Shown here: positions 1 to 8,049 of the stretch, one piece after another
Layout of the letters: every line of letters starts with the position of its first letter
Position numbering within the stretch: the stretch's first letter is position 1
Assembly: GCA_022827225.1 (NCBI GenBank)
Contig: JAJDTJ010000090.1
Location: 1 to 37,687, forward strand
Direction: 5' to 3'
Length of the DNA: 37,687 bases
Origin: Candidatus Poribacteria bacterium
GTDB lineage: Bacteria > Poribacteria > WGA-4E > WGA-3G
Translations under genes and position numbers: made by a program
Notes under the pieces: model-generated
Database searches by the model: none
What the model was told of the DNA's origin: nothing
The model's input: the letters and a program-made list of their open reading frames with translations, nothing else

Positions 1-63
1 ATGCCCGATTGAGATTAAAAGATCGTCACAAATCGTATAAAGTGCTACAATAGTCAAGTCCAT
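1..63 (-). CDS. Transposase N-terminus (IS982-like), partial
   Basis: Twenty-one codons starting at an ATG (61-63 read on the minus strand) run off the window edge without a stop. The peptide begins MDLTIVALYTICDDLL, which resembles the N-terminal xxIYCLVDDF-type segment of IS982-family transposases. AAAGGAGAA lies about 6 nt upstream. The copy at the right end differs at eight codons, and only one difference (Ser/Ala at codon 18) changes the amino acid, so both lineages were probably under protein-level selection. The catalytic DDE residues are outside the window. Confidence 0.6.
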   Translation of the reverse strand, partial: MDLTIVALYTICDDLLISIGH

Positions 64-140
64 GGGGTTCTCCTTTTGTTTTTGCGTTAAAAACACTATA
101 AAGGATATCCCATGGATTTACAAGTGGCAACTTGGGTTAC
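1..140 (-). mobile_element. Left-end fragment of an IS982-like insertion sequence
   Basis: These 140 bases are the reverse complement (about 91% identical, roughly 12 differences) of the last 140 bases of the window. The match stops abruptly at 140/141, which marks the IS terminus; the element probably ends with ACCCAAGTTGCC read inward. Inside it come a short leader, an AAAGGAGAA ribosome-binding site and the start of a transposase reading out of the window. The family is assigned from only 21 transposase residues and is tentative. Confidence 0.75.
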
Positions 141-204
141 AGATACTTTTACTAAGGCACGAGTTGTTGGTCAAAACTGAAAAATTTTTCGTAGAAAAAT
201 CGTA

Positions 205-220
205 CTGATAACTGACAACT
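205..220. repeat. Short CTGATAACTGACAA repeat
   Basis: ACTGATAACTGACAAC is a minimal member of a dispersed array family seen elsewhere in the window (15880-15918, 16853-16884, 22141-22174, 25000-25130). It lies in the AT-rich gap between the left IS and the phosphatase gene. No clear promoter was found in this gap. Confidence 0.5.
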
Positions 221-276
221 ATTAAGTAATTAAAGATAACACAATTTCTACAAAAAGTCTAAGGTTGAATCGAATA

Positions 277-1467
277 ATGTTAGCAGAAGAAGATAAAATA
301 AGGTTCTTACAGCAGACGGAACTTTTTGCGGAACTTCCTGAAACCGAATTAAGAGCGATCTGTCAGCGGGCAAGCGAAGTCGCTTATCCTGCTGATGCAA
401 CGCTGTTTGAGGAGGGGGACGAAGGTGATTCGCTCTACCTGATTGTCGAAGGTGAAGTCAGCATTATCAAGGCAGGAACAGAGGTGCTATTCTTCAACGA
501 GAAAGGGTACTGCCTCGGTGAGATCGCTTTGATTGACAACAAACCGCGGAGCGCGACCGTCAAAACCGTGAAACCCACACAGTTTCTGCGGATCACGAGG
601 GACGACTTTTACAACGCAATGGCGCGGGAACCGCGGATCGGCAGCGGGATGTTCCGAGTTCTAAACGATAAAATTCGGCGCGATCTTGAGATCCAGATGA
701 GCGCGATCCGAAAAGAAATCGCACAGGAAGAAGCGATGCGCCTCGCCGCCGCAGTTCAACAGTCTATTCTGCCAGACCAAGAGATTTCGCATCCCTGTGT
801 CACTTCCGCTGGCTACTGTCAACCCGCAAATAGCGTAGGCGGCGACTATTACGACTATTTAAGCCTTTCTGACAACCGCGTCGCTATCTTCATCGGCGAT
901 GTCATGGGACACGGATACCACTCAGCGATGGTCGCGGCGATGACGAAAAGCTGCCTGGAAACACAGATACGGTTTGACGCATCCGTGCCTGAAGTCATGA
1001 AAGCTGTCGCCCGAGTTGTTGAAGAAGATTCGCAAGCCTTTATCTATATGACCTGCTGTTACCTCATCATACACCCAGACAATCGACTGGAGTTCGCCAA
1101 TGCCGGGCATCCGCAGATGCTTCTCTATCGTGCCGAAAACGAAAACGCTAAGAATGACCCGATTGAGTTAGAATCGGGGTTTATGCCAGCCGGATTCCCA
1201 AAATTCGACGGACCCACACAATACGACAGCTCCGAAATCAAATGGTACCCGGGTGATCTGCTGGTACTTTATTCAGATGGCATCACCGAGGCTTTCAACC
1301 CGGATGCTGAAATGTATGGTTTGGAACGTTTTAAAACACTCATCTCAGAGAATCGGCATCTAACACCCGCAGAAATTAAAGCGGAAATTCTGAACGACCT
1401 TCGGGCATATCAGCGCGGTGAAAGCACCACTGATGACATCACATTAGTCGTCGCGAAGTTCACGTAA
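277..1467 (+). CDS. Cyclic nucleotide-binding domain / PP2C (SpoIIE/RsbU-type) serine phosphatase
   Basis: This is a predicted soluble signalling phosphatase. Residues about 15-130 form a cNMP-binding (CRP-like) domain, with GDEGDSLYLIVEGEV and a GEIALI...RSATV phosphate-binding-cassette-like segment. A short helical linker (about 130-175) leads to a PP2C/SpoIIE domain with its metal-binding motifs: GGDYYDY (about 188), GDVMGHG (about 207), ANAGHP (about 273), YSDGITEA (about 331) and TDDITLVV near the end. Family members dephosphorylate anti-sigma-factor antagonists, so a role in partner switching is likely but no partner is encoded nearby. I chose the ATG at 277. A TTG at 265 is in frame but abuts the AAGG that would serve as the SD site. 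The next gene converges, 31 bp away. Confidence 0.9.
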   Translation: MLAEEDKIRFLQQTELFAELPETELRAICQRASEVAYPADATLFEEGDEGDSLYLIVEGEVSIIKAGTEVLFFNEKGYCLGEIALIDNKPRSATVKTVKPTQFLRITRDDFYNAMAREPRIGSGMFRVLNDKIRRDLEIQMSAIRKEIAQEEAMRLAAAVQQSILPDQEISHPCVTSAGYCQPANSVGGDYYDYLSLSDNRVAIFIGDVMGHGYHSAMVAAMTKSCLETQIRFDASVPEVMKAVARVVEEDSQAFIYMTCCYLIIHPDNRLEFANAGHPQMLLYRAENENAKNDPIELESGFMPAGFPKFDGPTQYDSSEIKWYPGDLLVLYSDGITEAFNPDAEMYGLERFKTLISENRHLTPAEIKAEILNDLRAYQRGESTTDDITLVVAKFT

Positions 1468-1474
1468 ACACAGA

Positions 1475-1496
1475 AAACCTCAGGGTACCCCGGTTT
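1475..1496. terminator. Possible bidirectional terminator hairpin
   Basis: In the 31-bp gap between two convergent genes, AAACC (1475-1479) pairs with GGTTT (1492-1496) around the self-complementary GGGTACCC. Read on the minus strand the stem is followed by a few T residues. The stem is short and the U-tract poor, so this is a weak call. Confidence 0.3.
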
Positions 1497-1498
1497 CC

Positions 1499-2698
1499 CT
1501 ACTTGAGTTGGCTAACGGCATAATGCATAATATTTTCCATGAGTGCTTTGTTTATCGACGTTGTATATTGGCTATCGTTACGAAGGCTGGTGATAATGTA
1601 TAACCCCTTGCCGTGCTGTCTGGCACCGACAACGAGTTCTTTTTTATCTTCGGTCGTCGCGAACACTTTATCTCGTCGATCCCAATCAACCCATGCGTCA
1701 TCAACGAAGATTTTGCCCGACGCGATCTTGTTAGGCGTAGAGAATAGGGATTTTCCTGTTTTGGTGACAGCAAAATTCTGTGCTGGTGGACTTTCAACGC
1801 CTTTCAACTTACCGCCTTGTAGCCACCCGATACCGCACGGATTCTCTGCCCTGCTGTCTTGCCCGGCAACAACAACGATACCGCCGTTCTCCACGAACCT
1901 CTTAATCTTTGACTCAGTTTCATCCGAAAGGAGGTAGCGTCCATAACTCGAAATCTCTTCATATCCGATCCAGAGAATGTCGGACTCCTCCAGATGGGGC
2001 AGCGTCCGTTCTTTGGTGAGTTCATAAGCAATCGGACGTTTGCTGCCCTCTTTCACCGACCGCAACGCCTGATATTCGTACGTTGCAACATTCGTATGGA
2101 CAGGCGTTTGGCTCCATGTCGAATGTGTACTATTTCCGGTTAGGACTAAGACTTTCGCAGCGTTTTTCGGGGCGGCGACCCACATTTTACCGGCTAATAT
2201 ATCGCGAACAATCTTTTGAAACGCTGTCGTCTTGCCATCAAACGTCCGAGACATCATCGGATCAATGTGTGTGAATGTCCACCAAGTACCGTTATAGCCA
2301 CCGCGATAGGCACGCATCTGAAACCATGTATTATCAACGAAACACATGCTGTCAATACCGTAATGCTCACGATAGAAAACGATGATCGGCATCCCCGGTT
2401 TGAGCAATTTCGCCAGTTTTTGTGGAGAGGTGCCGCGTTTGTAATGTCCGGTGGCGAAATTCATCTTGATCTCCTTGAGACCGCTTTTCCCTTTGACATC
2501 TTCTTCTACAGTAACGACACCGCGCAAACGGGCACTGTCAACGCTTTTGACTTCACCGAAAACGATGTTCGTGCAGGCATCAAGGACTTCACGAATCGTA
2601 TATTCTCGCTCAATAAATGCGGACGCAGGCGGTGTAAACAGCAAACCGATCAGACAGAGCGCGAGAAGTGAAGCGACGAAATTGTGTATAGAACGCAT
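1499..2698 (-). CDS. Secreted protein of unknown function with amidotransferase-like segment
   Basis: The 399-aa product starts with a clear Sec signal peptide (basic MRSIHN, hydrophobic core, cleavage probably after PASA near residue 27), so it is exported. Residues about 40-140 contain segments such as VFGEVKSV and VTVEEDVKG that suggest a small beta-barrel. Residues about 180-330 (VLVLTGNSTHS, ILWIGYEEIS, GGIVVVAGQDS) resemble the class I glutamine amidotransferase-like fold used as a non-catalytic domain in many secreted proteins. No nucleophile-elbow Cys is visible. AAGGGG lies about 9 nt before the ATG. I do not recognise a named family. It is convergent with the upstream phosphatase and divergent from the O-antigen ligase gene. 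Confidence 0.75.
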   Translation of the reverse strand: MRSIHNFVASLLALCLIGLLFTPPASAFIEREYTIREVLDACTNIVFGEVKSVDSARLRGVVTVEEDVKGKSGLKEIKMNFATGHYKRGTSPQKLAKLLKPGMPIIVFYREHYGIDSMCFVDNTWFQMRAYRGGYNGTWWTFTHIDPMMSRTFDGKTTAFQKIVRDILAGKMWVAAPKNAAKVLVLTGNSTHSTWSQTPVHTNVATYEYQALRSVKEGSKRPIAYELTKERTLPHLEESDILWIGYEEISSYGRYLLSDETESKIKRFVENGGIVVVAGQDSRAENPCGIGWLQGGKLKGVESPPAQNFAVTKTGKSLFSTPNKIASGKIFVDDAWVDWDRRDKVFATTEDKKELVVGARQHGKGLYIITSLRNDSQYTTSINKALMENIMHYAVSQLK

Positions 2699-2789
2699 AG
2701 TGGAATCCCCTTTATGGATAGTGTTGGTTAACGAATATTGTACTACAATCTCCGCAAATTTTCAAGAACTATTTATTTTATCTACGTTT

Positions 2790-4358
2790 ATGGCAAAATT
2801 AAAACCTCTGTTCCCCTCACGCATCACCGCTAAAACGATATTTGATACCGCCACCTACATCGGATTCCTGATTTTCGTCCTCGCCTTACCTTTCGGCTAT
2901 TCGACAGCATTTCTCAATATCGGGCTTTCATTTGTACTACTCGGATGGGTGGGACAGATAATTTCGGAACGGCAACTCGGTTGGCAACGCACACCACTTG
3001 ATCTACCTATCGTTCTATTTTTGGGACTATCACTGATCGCCTGTCTCTTTGCCCCGCACCCCGCGAGAAGTAGCCTCGGCTATTTTTGGAAGCTGCTCCG
3101 TGCGATCCTGCTCTTTTATGCCGTTATTCATAGCCGTTTAGGATCCCGATGGCAGCATGTCGTGATCGCTTTTATCGCAGCAGCAGGTATATCTTCCGCA
3201 CTCGGACTCTGGTATTACGCCAACGACACCCGTTTAGCAATTGACTTTATGGGGCAGATCGGGGTACAATTTCAGGAAGAACTTGGTGTAGGGAAAACCC
3301 AAAATGGACAAATATCAGATGAATTGCGTGCCGAGTTACGAGAATGTAGTGTCCCGCTCTCCGAAAATGCCACAATCGCGCCTTCAAAACAGCCAGACGA
3401 ATGGCGAATCGATGACCCGGCGCGCCAGAGACGCTACGTCGTCCGTAAGGGTGAAACACAGCTCTGGGTCTACATGATTGAACAACGGCTCACCGGGACC
3501 TTTAAGATGCCGAACGATCTCGGCGCGTATCTCGCACTTGGACTGCCGTTTGTGATGGGCTATTTTCTCGCGGGCTGGCGGAGAGACACCGAACAGCAGC
3601 GGAACCAGATACGAATAACTCTAATTCTTGGTACCGTTGTAATACTGATGAGTGCGAACCTCGTGCTAACGCTTACACGCGCCGCTTGGATCAGCGTTAC
3701 CTTCGCTACTGCTTGTCTCAGTGTCTATCTCGTTATAAGTAGGGGCTGGGTGACCCAGCCCCTACGGGTGACCCAGCCCCTACGGAAACCTGAATCTTCG
3801 GGCGGATTACGGAGACGAATTCTGTTAGGTACCGCTGTAATCATCGTGATTCTAAGTATGTCGTTATTTCTGATGCCGCAGCACATCAAGGCACGCTTCC
3901 AAACGATGATTGAACAGCCTATCGGATTCATGGGGGAACGTCCACAGTGGTGGCAGACCTCGCTGGAATTCATCAAAAAGTATCCATTGACAGGTATCGG
4001 GTTGGGGCGGTTTCGTTATGAATATCAACGCAGTGGCCCCCCTGAACAATACAACATCCCGTACCATGCACACAATATCTATCTACATATCGCAGTCGAG
4101 CACGGCATCCCATCGCTCCTGCTGTTTCTCTGGATAGTGATAATCTTATGCCAACAGGTTTACAGCATAAGACAGGCAACAGGCTTTTGGGGCAGCGGTA
4201 CTTTCATCGGTGCGAGCGGCTTTCTAATTTCCGCACTTATTTATGGACTCGCAGATAACATCCTACACCAACGCACAGTGCTGCTTTTCTGGTTTATTGT
4301 CGGCATAATTTTTTACATAAAGGATCAAAAACATGAAGAAACGTTGGAAACCGGTTGA
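2790..4358 (+). CDS. O-antigen ligase / polymerase-like integral membrane protein
   Basis: About 522 aa with many hydrophobic segments (for example around residues 25-50, 75-95, 115-135, 260-300, 345-365 and 440-510) and one long hydrophilic loop (about 150-235). The loop and TM layout, plus the signature ending in GIGLGRFRYEY and HAHNIYLHIAVEHG (H426/H428), match the Wzy_C/WaaL O-antigen ligase family, which joins lipid-linked glycans in the inner membrane. The open frame extends upstream to 2451, but that part is antisense to the secreted-protein gene. The ATG at 2790 is the first before the hydrophobic N-terminus; its SD is weak. A palindromic repeat is embedded in frame at 3739-3785. The 3' end overlaps the next gene by 26 bp, indicating coupling. 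Confidence 0.85.
   Translation: MAKLKPLFPSRITAKTIFDTATYIGFLIFVLALPFGYSTAFLNIGLSFVLLGWVGQIISERQLGWQRTPLDLPIVLFLGLSLIACLFAPHPARSSLGYFWKLLRAILLFYAVIHSRLGSRWQHVVIAFIAAAGISSALGLWYYANDTRLAIDFMGQIGVQFQEELGVGKTQNGQISDELRAELRECSVPLSENATIAPSKQPDEWRIDDPARQRRYVVRKGETQLWVYMIEQRLTGTFKMPNDLGAYLALGLPFVMGYFLAGWRRDTEQQRNQIRITLILGTVVILMSANLVLTLTRAAWISVTFATACLSVYLVISRGWVTQPLRVTQPLRKPESSGGLRRRILLGTAVIIVILSMSLFLMPQHIKARFQTMIEQPIGFMGERPQWWQTSLEFIKKYPLTGIGLGRFRYEYQRSGPPEQYNIPYHAHNIYLHIAVEHGIPSLLLFLWIVIILCQQVYSIRQATGFWGSGTFIGASGFLISALIYGLADNILHQRTVLLFWFIVGIIFYIKDQKHEETLETG
3739..3785. repeat. Palindromic repeat plus 18-bp tandem copy inside a gene
   Basis: A perfect palindrome, GTAGGGGCTGGG then TGA then CCCAGCCCCTAC (3739-3765), is followed by a second 18-bp unit (3748-3765 repeated at 3766-3783). 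In the O-antigen ligase frame it encodes GWVTQPLRVTQPLR with no stop or frameshift. The 12-bp arms could form a strong hairpin in mRNA. It looks like a REP-like mobile palindrome rather than ancestral protein sequence. Confidence 0.85.
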
Positions 4359-5280
4359 TATGTCCGCTGTAACCACTTATCCCCTTCGGGATCGTATCAA
4401 CAAAGTCTCCGTTCACGATTTTGCGACGCTGCCGGCGTCAGAGACCGATCTGTCTCCGTTCTTAGAGAGTCTCCCAAAGATTCTCAAGGGCTCAGATTTC
4501 CCTGCACTCGTTGATGACATCGTTGCTGCACATCAGAAAAAGAAACCTGTTATTGTGATGATGGGGGGGCACGTCATCAAGTGCGGGTTAAGCCCCCTCT
4601 TAATTGATCTGACAAAGCGCGGTGTGATTACCGGTTTCGCCTTCAACGGTGCGAGCAGTATTCACGACTTCGAGATTGCACTCATTGGAGAGACCTCCGA
4701 GGATGTTTCCGCATATCTTCAGAACGGCCAATTCGGGATGTGGGAGGAGACTGGACGATTAATGAACGCAGCGATCCGGCACGCTGCGGATACAGGCATC
4801 GGGATGGGTGAGGCGTTGGGTAGGCACCTGGTAGAAATGGATGCCCCTTACAACGAATATAGCCTCCTCGCTGCGGGTGTTCAGTCCGATGTCCCGATCA
4901 CCGTGCATGTCGCCATCGGCACGGATATTATCCATCAGCATCCGAGTGCAGACGGTGCCGCTATCGGCGCAGCGAGTTTCACCGATTTCCGATTGTTGAC
5001 AGCGTTAGTGAAGGACTTGGAAGGTGGAGGCGTTGTACTGAACTTCGGATCAGCTGTGATTTTGCCAGAGGTTTTCTTGAAGGCGTTGACGATCGCACGG
5101 AACTTAGGAAACACTGTCTCCAACTTCACCGCCGCGAATTTTGATATGAACCAGCAATATCGTCCTGTAGAAAATGTTGTCAAACGTCCAACAGAGATGG
5201 GTGGCAAGGGTTACACCTTCACGGGACATCACGAGTTGATGATCCCGTTATTGGTGCAGGCGGTTCAGTCGCGCCTATAG
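4333..5280 (+). CDS. Deoxyhypusine synthase-like protein
   Basis: The 315-aa product has a central block with IVMMGGHVIKCGLSPLLIDL, RGVITGFAFNGASSIHDFEI and GETSEDV. This resembles the NAD-binding Rossmann-like core of deoxyhypusine synthase and bacterial relatives annotated as DHS-like. I do not see the catalytic Lys context of true eukaryotic or archaeal DHS, and bacteria lack eIF5A, so the substrate is unknown; some bacterial relatives act on polyamines. AAAGGA lies 8 nt before the ATG, which sits inside the 3' end of the O-antigen ligase gene. The stop is only 7 bp from the convergent small gene. Confidence 0.6.
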   Translation: MKKRWKPVDMSAVTTYPLRDRINKVSVHDFATLPASETDLSPFLESLPKILKGSDFPALVDDIVAAHQKKKPVIVMMGGHVIKCGLSPLLIDLTKRGVITGFAFNGASSIHDFEIALIGETSEDVSAYLQNGQFGMWEETGRLMNAAIRHAADTGIGMGEALGRHLVEMDAPYNEYSLLAAGVQSDVPITVHVAIGTDIIHQHPSADGAAIGAASFTDFRLLTALVKDLEGGGVVLNFGSAVILPEVFLKALTIARNLGNTVSNFTAANFDMNQQYRPVENVVKRPTEMGGKGYTFTGHHELMIPLLVQAVQSRL

Positions 5281-5287
5281 AGAATTA

Positions 5288-5473
5288 TCATAAACCGAGC
5301 ATAGAACCGTTCCCGCGTTTCCACGCCTCTTTAAGTTCTGCTAACGATTTCCGAATAGCCCGTAATTTCGGTAGCGATGGGATGTGCAAATAGATTCTCA
5401 GCAATTTGCGCCGTTTAGCACTATCCATATCCCCACTCTCTTCTAAAATCTTCTGATATATTGAGTGATGCAT
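5288..5473 (-). CDS. Small basic protein of unknown function (61 aa)
   Basis: A short frame rich in Lys, Arg and Leu and predicted helical (for example KRRKLLRIYLHI and LRAIRKSLAELKEAW). The ATG at 5473 is preceded by GGGAGAA at good spacing; an in-frame TTG at 5488 is less likely. It lies about 45 bp downstream of the CYTH gene on the same strand and is probably the last gene of that transcript. No homologue is recognised. Support comes from the SD site and codon pattern only. Confidence 0.5.
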   Translation of the reverse strand: MHHSIYQKILEESGDMDSAKRRKLLRIYLHIPSLPKLRAIRKSLAELKEAWKRGNGSMLGL

Positions 5474-5517
5474 CTCAAATTCTCCCAATGCCCGTGAGCA
5501 GGTACCTCGGCAATCGG

Positions 5518-6069
5518 TTACGACTTTTTTGCCATAATCAGATCACTATAGGAGACAGCAACCGGGTCGGCAGTGCCTAAATGAAGTATGTTTTTAACGT
5601 GTTGATGTTCGGCTATCGCTTCGGCTTCGGTCTGTCCCTGAAACACCGTTTCCAATTCGATATATTGCCCTAAATCAGCGACTGTATCAAGGTGGATACG
5701 GGTGTTTTTGAACATCCAGATTTCTCGTTGTTTTTTGACTATCGTTTCGATCCCTAACGCGGCAGTGAGCAATATTTTCAGGGTTGATGGTTCATCGGTT
5801 TTGCTGAGGTGATACTGACTATAGCGGGATTCATGCTGATTCGGGCGCTCATAATAGATCAGCCATCCTTCACCTCCCGCATCAGTCTCACGCAATTTAA
5901 GACGCGGTTTACAGTCTTCCGGTGTCAAAGCGTCTTTTCCCTTTAACATATAAAAATACGTATCAATTTGATGTACGGTTTCACGATGTTTCGCTTTTAA
6001 CTCGGTCAATCTCGGATAGAGGTTTTCAAGCGACTGACACCGCGCCTTGAATTCTAAATTCGTAGCCAT
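5518..6069 (-). CDS. CYTH-domain protein, class IV adenylate cyclase-like (CyaB family)
   Basis: About 183 aa, a typical length for a single CYTH domain. The N-terminus MATNLEFKARC carries the family's E-x-K element. Basic and acidic residues expected in the triphosphate tunnel follow (PRLKLRETD, WLIYYERPN, HLDTVADLGQYIELET). Family members hydrolyse or cyclise triphosphates in the cytoplasm: class IV adenylate cyclase, thiamine triphosphatase or inorganic triphosphatase. The sequence does not tell which. The ATG at 6069 fits the family start. A TTG at 6120 overlapping the upstream stop (TTGA) would add 17 residues and permit translational coupling. The cNMP-binding phosphatase 5 kb away is a possible, unproven cAMP sensor. 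Confidence 0.78.
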   Translation of the reverse strand: MATNLEFKARCQSLENLYPRLTELKAKHRETVHQIDTYFYMLKGKDALTPEDCKPRLKLRETDAGGEGWLIYYERPNQHESRYSQYHLSKTDEPSTLKILLTAALGIETIVKKQREIWMFKNTRIHLDTVADLGQYIELETVFQGQTEAEAIAEHQHVKNILHLGTADPVAVSYSDLIMAKKS

Positions 6070-6116
6070 TGTTCGTGCAGTTTTCGTGCGAAAGTTCTCC
6101 CTATTTTTTTCTGGCT

Positions 6117-6719
6117 TCAATCAATGATCCGAAACTCTTCTTCCGGTTCAAAGTTATCCACACACGATCGGTTGCAACGTTCACCGTTTGCCAACAACCA
6201 ACAGACATCGTTTTGTAACTTTAGCGCGCTGATGATACAGGTACGCAGCTGCTCCGGGTCAAAACCACGACCTAACAAGTAACTGTAGCCGCCTGCCCTC
6301 ATAACGCGTCGCCCTTCGTAATCATTACGGACAACTGAGACAATTTTGACATGGGGCTGATACCGCCTAACATATTCAAACAGCCGTCCGCGTGAGCGTC
6401 GCGTGTAGTCGGCAATTATCATCTGATATTTGCCCAACTTCAACAAACCGACGGCTGACGTGCTTCGCTCCGAAATATCGCAGCCGTAACCTTCTGAATG
6501 GATAAGGTTCCTTACTTTATCACGTAAAGCTCCATCCCGTGAAACGAGCATTACGTCCCCTTCCAATTTAGAGACACCAACATCTTCTTGGACATCGAGT
6601 GGTATCCGGGCTTCCCGAGTTTGCCAATCGAGCCGCCACCGTGCCCGTTGTATCCGCTCGTTGACTTGATCGAGCCGCTCTTCCAAATTCGGTTGCGGCT
6701 TAAAAAGTTTGTTCTTCAT
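6117..6719 (-). CDS. Degenerate response-regulator receiver protein
   Basis: 200 aa. Residues about 50-160 look like a receiver fold: DVMLVSRDGALRDKVRNLI (beta1/alpha1), YQMIIADYTR with a candidate phospho-Asp, VKIVSVVRND and an AGGYSYLLGRGF segment where the conserved Lys loop would be. The usual acidic pair after beta1 is reduced to one Asp and the switch Thr/Ser and Lys are not obvious, so it may not be phosphorylated. The first 45 residues are charged and helical. The C-terminal tail contains Cys residues (VCWLLANGERCNRSC). The SD GGAGGGG is about 8 nt before the ATG. It is first in a minus-strand group with the CYTH gene. Confidence 0.65.
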   Translation of the reverse strand: MKNKLFKPQPNLEERLDQVNERIQRARWRLDWQTREARIPLDVQEDVGVSKLEGDVMLVSRDGALRDKVRNLIHSEGYGCDISERSTSAVGLLKLGKYQMIIADYTRRSRGRLFEYVRRYQPHVKIVSVVRNDYEGRRVMRAGGYSYLLGRGFDPEQLRTCIISALKLQNDVCWLLANGERCNRSCVDNFEPEEEFRIID

Positions 6720-6819
6720 CTGATATGCCCCTCCACATGGCTTTCAGTGCGAAATAATGCTAACCGAACAATGTTACACCATTCTATCATATATATGTAA
6801 CGTATTCCACCAATTTTTG

Positions 6820-6848
6820 TTGATAAAAACCGAGAAATCCTATAAAAT
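6820..6848 (+). promoter_or_regulatory. Probable sigma-70 promoter of the hydrolase-transporter operon
   Basis: TTGATA (6820-6825), a 17-bp spacer and TAAAAT (6843-6848) lie in the 228-bp divergent gap. Transcription would start near 6855, leaving a leader of about 90 nt. The overlapping TATAAA at 6841 is an alternative -10. Confidence 0.5.
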
Positions 6849-6947
6849 GCCTGAAGCATCTCTAACAACCACAACCGTCATAGCAGCCAGCACGCGCCGT
6901 GTGTCATTACATTTATAGGTACACCCGCACACAAAAGGATAGAAAAA

Positions 6948-7997
6948 ATGTCTGCATCACAACTTCCACTCCCTCAACATTTCGATGCCGCTCAGGTAGA
7001 CCAAGTCTGGAGAGTCCCGTATCAAGAACGGCAAAGCGCAGCACTGGCATGGGCAGAGCAACAGGCAATACCACCGGCATCCGAGGACGATTTTCGGACC
7101 TGTCTGCTCCTCGTCGATGTTCAGAACACATTCTGTATTCCGGGTTATGAACTGTTCGTCGGTGGAAAATCAGGAAATGGGGCAGTTGAAGACAACGTGC
7201 GTCTGTGCCAGTTTATCTATCGCAACCTTCCCCAGATCACCAAAATCGCTTGCACAATGGATACGCACACGGCGATGCAGATATTCCACGAAATCTTCTG
7301 GATTAACGATGCCGGTGAACACCCCTTGCCGCTACAGACTTTGATAACACAAGAAGATATTAAAGCAGGGAAGTGGCGCGTCAATCCTGCTGTTGTCAGT
7401 AGCCTAAACCTGCCGAGTCAGGTTTCAGAATCCAACGCATCCACCTGGCTCAGGCGGTATGGCGAACACTACGTCAACACCCTAACCGCGGAAGGAAAAT
7501 ATCCGTTGACGATCTGGCCCTACCACGCAATGCTCGGTGGGATCGGACATGCCGTTGTCTCTGCCGTTGATGAAGCCTGTTTCTTCCATACAATTACCCG
7601 TAAGACACAGGTACATTACGAAGTTAAAGGACAAAACCCGCTAACTGAAAACTATTCCGTTTTACGTCCCGAGATCCTTAGCGATACAGACGGGCAACCG
7701 ATTGCAGAGAAAAACAGTACCTTCCTTCAAATGCTACTCGGATATGATCGTGTGATTATCGCCGGACAAGCGAAGAGCCACTGTGTCGCGTGGACTGTCA
7801 GCGACCTACTCACAGAAATTCAACAGACCGATCCCGAATTAGCGAAGAAAATCTATCTGGTGGACGACCTGACATCCCCGGTCGTCGTACCCGGCGTGGT
7901 GGATTACACAGAACCCGCTGACGCTGCTTTCGCGAAGGTTTCGGAGGCAGGAATGCACGTCGTGCAGTCAACAGAGCCAATCGAGCATTGGGTTTAA
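6948..7997 (+). CDS. Isochorismatase/nicotinamidase-like cysteine hydrolase
   Basis: 349 aa, longer than the usual 180-220 aa because of an N-terminal extension and an internal insert (about 130-190). The core has LLLVDVQNTF with catalytic Asp57, CTMDTH (metal or substrate His) and AGQAKSHCVAW with nucleophile Cys279, the D-K-C hydrolase pattern of this superfamily. Members cleave amide or vinyl-ether bonds of small metabolites; nicotinamidase is one possibility given the metal-type DTH motif. AAAGGA lies about 10 nt before the ATG. It is the first gene of a plus-strand cluster with a nucleoside-type transporter, which would suit salvage of a nucleoside- or nicotinamide-related compound (inference). 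Confidence 0.82.
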   Translation: MSASQLPLPQHFDAAQVDQVWRVPYQERQSAALAWAEQQAIPPASEDDFRTCLLLVDVQNTFCIPGYELFVGGKSGNGAVEDNVRLCQFIYRNLPQITKIACTMDTHTAMQIFHEIFWINDAGEHPLPLQTLITQEDIKAGKWRVNPAVVSSLNLPSQVSESNASTWLRRYGEHYVNTLTAEGKYPLTIWPYHAMLGGIGHAVVSAVDEACFFHTITRKTQVHYEVKGQNPLTENYSVLRPEILSDTDGQPIAEKNSTFLQMLLGYDRVIIAGQAKSHCVAWTVSDLLTEIQQTDPELAKKIYLVDDLTSPVVVPGVVDYTEPADAAFAKVSEAGMHVVQSTEPIEHWV

Positions 7998-8049
7998 GGA
8001 GATACTTCAATTAGAAACACCGGTTTGGAACGAAAAAGGAGATCTACCT

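Noticed and set aside
112..180. Short ORF (22 aa) crossing the left IS terminus, starting at ATG 112
   Set aside because: It begins in the IS end and has no SD. It may include the tail of a gene interrupted by the IS, but there is too little sequence to support a gene.
2451..2789. N-terminal extension of the O-antigen ligase frame
   Set aside because: This stretch is antisense to the secreted protein gene and has no hydrophobic N-terminus; the ATG at 2790 precedes the first membrane helix.
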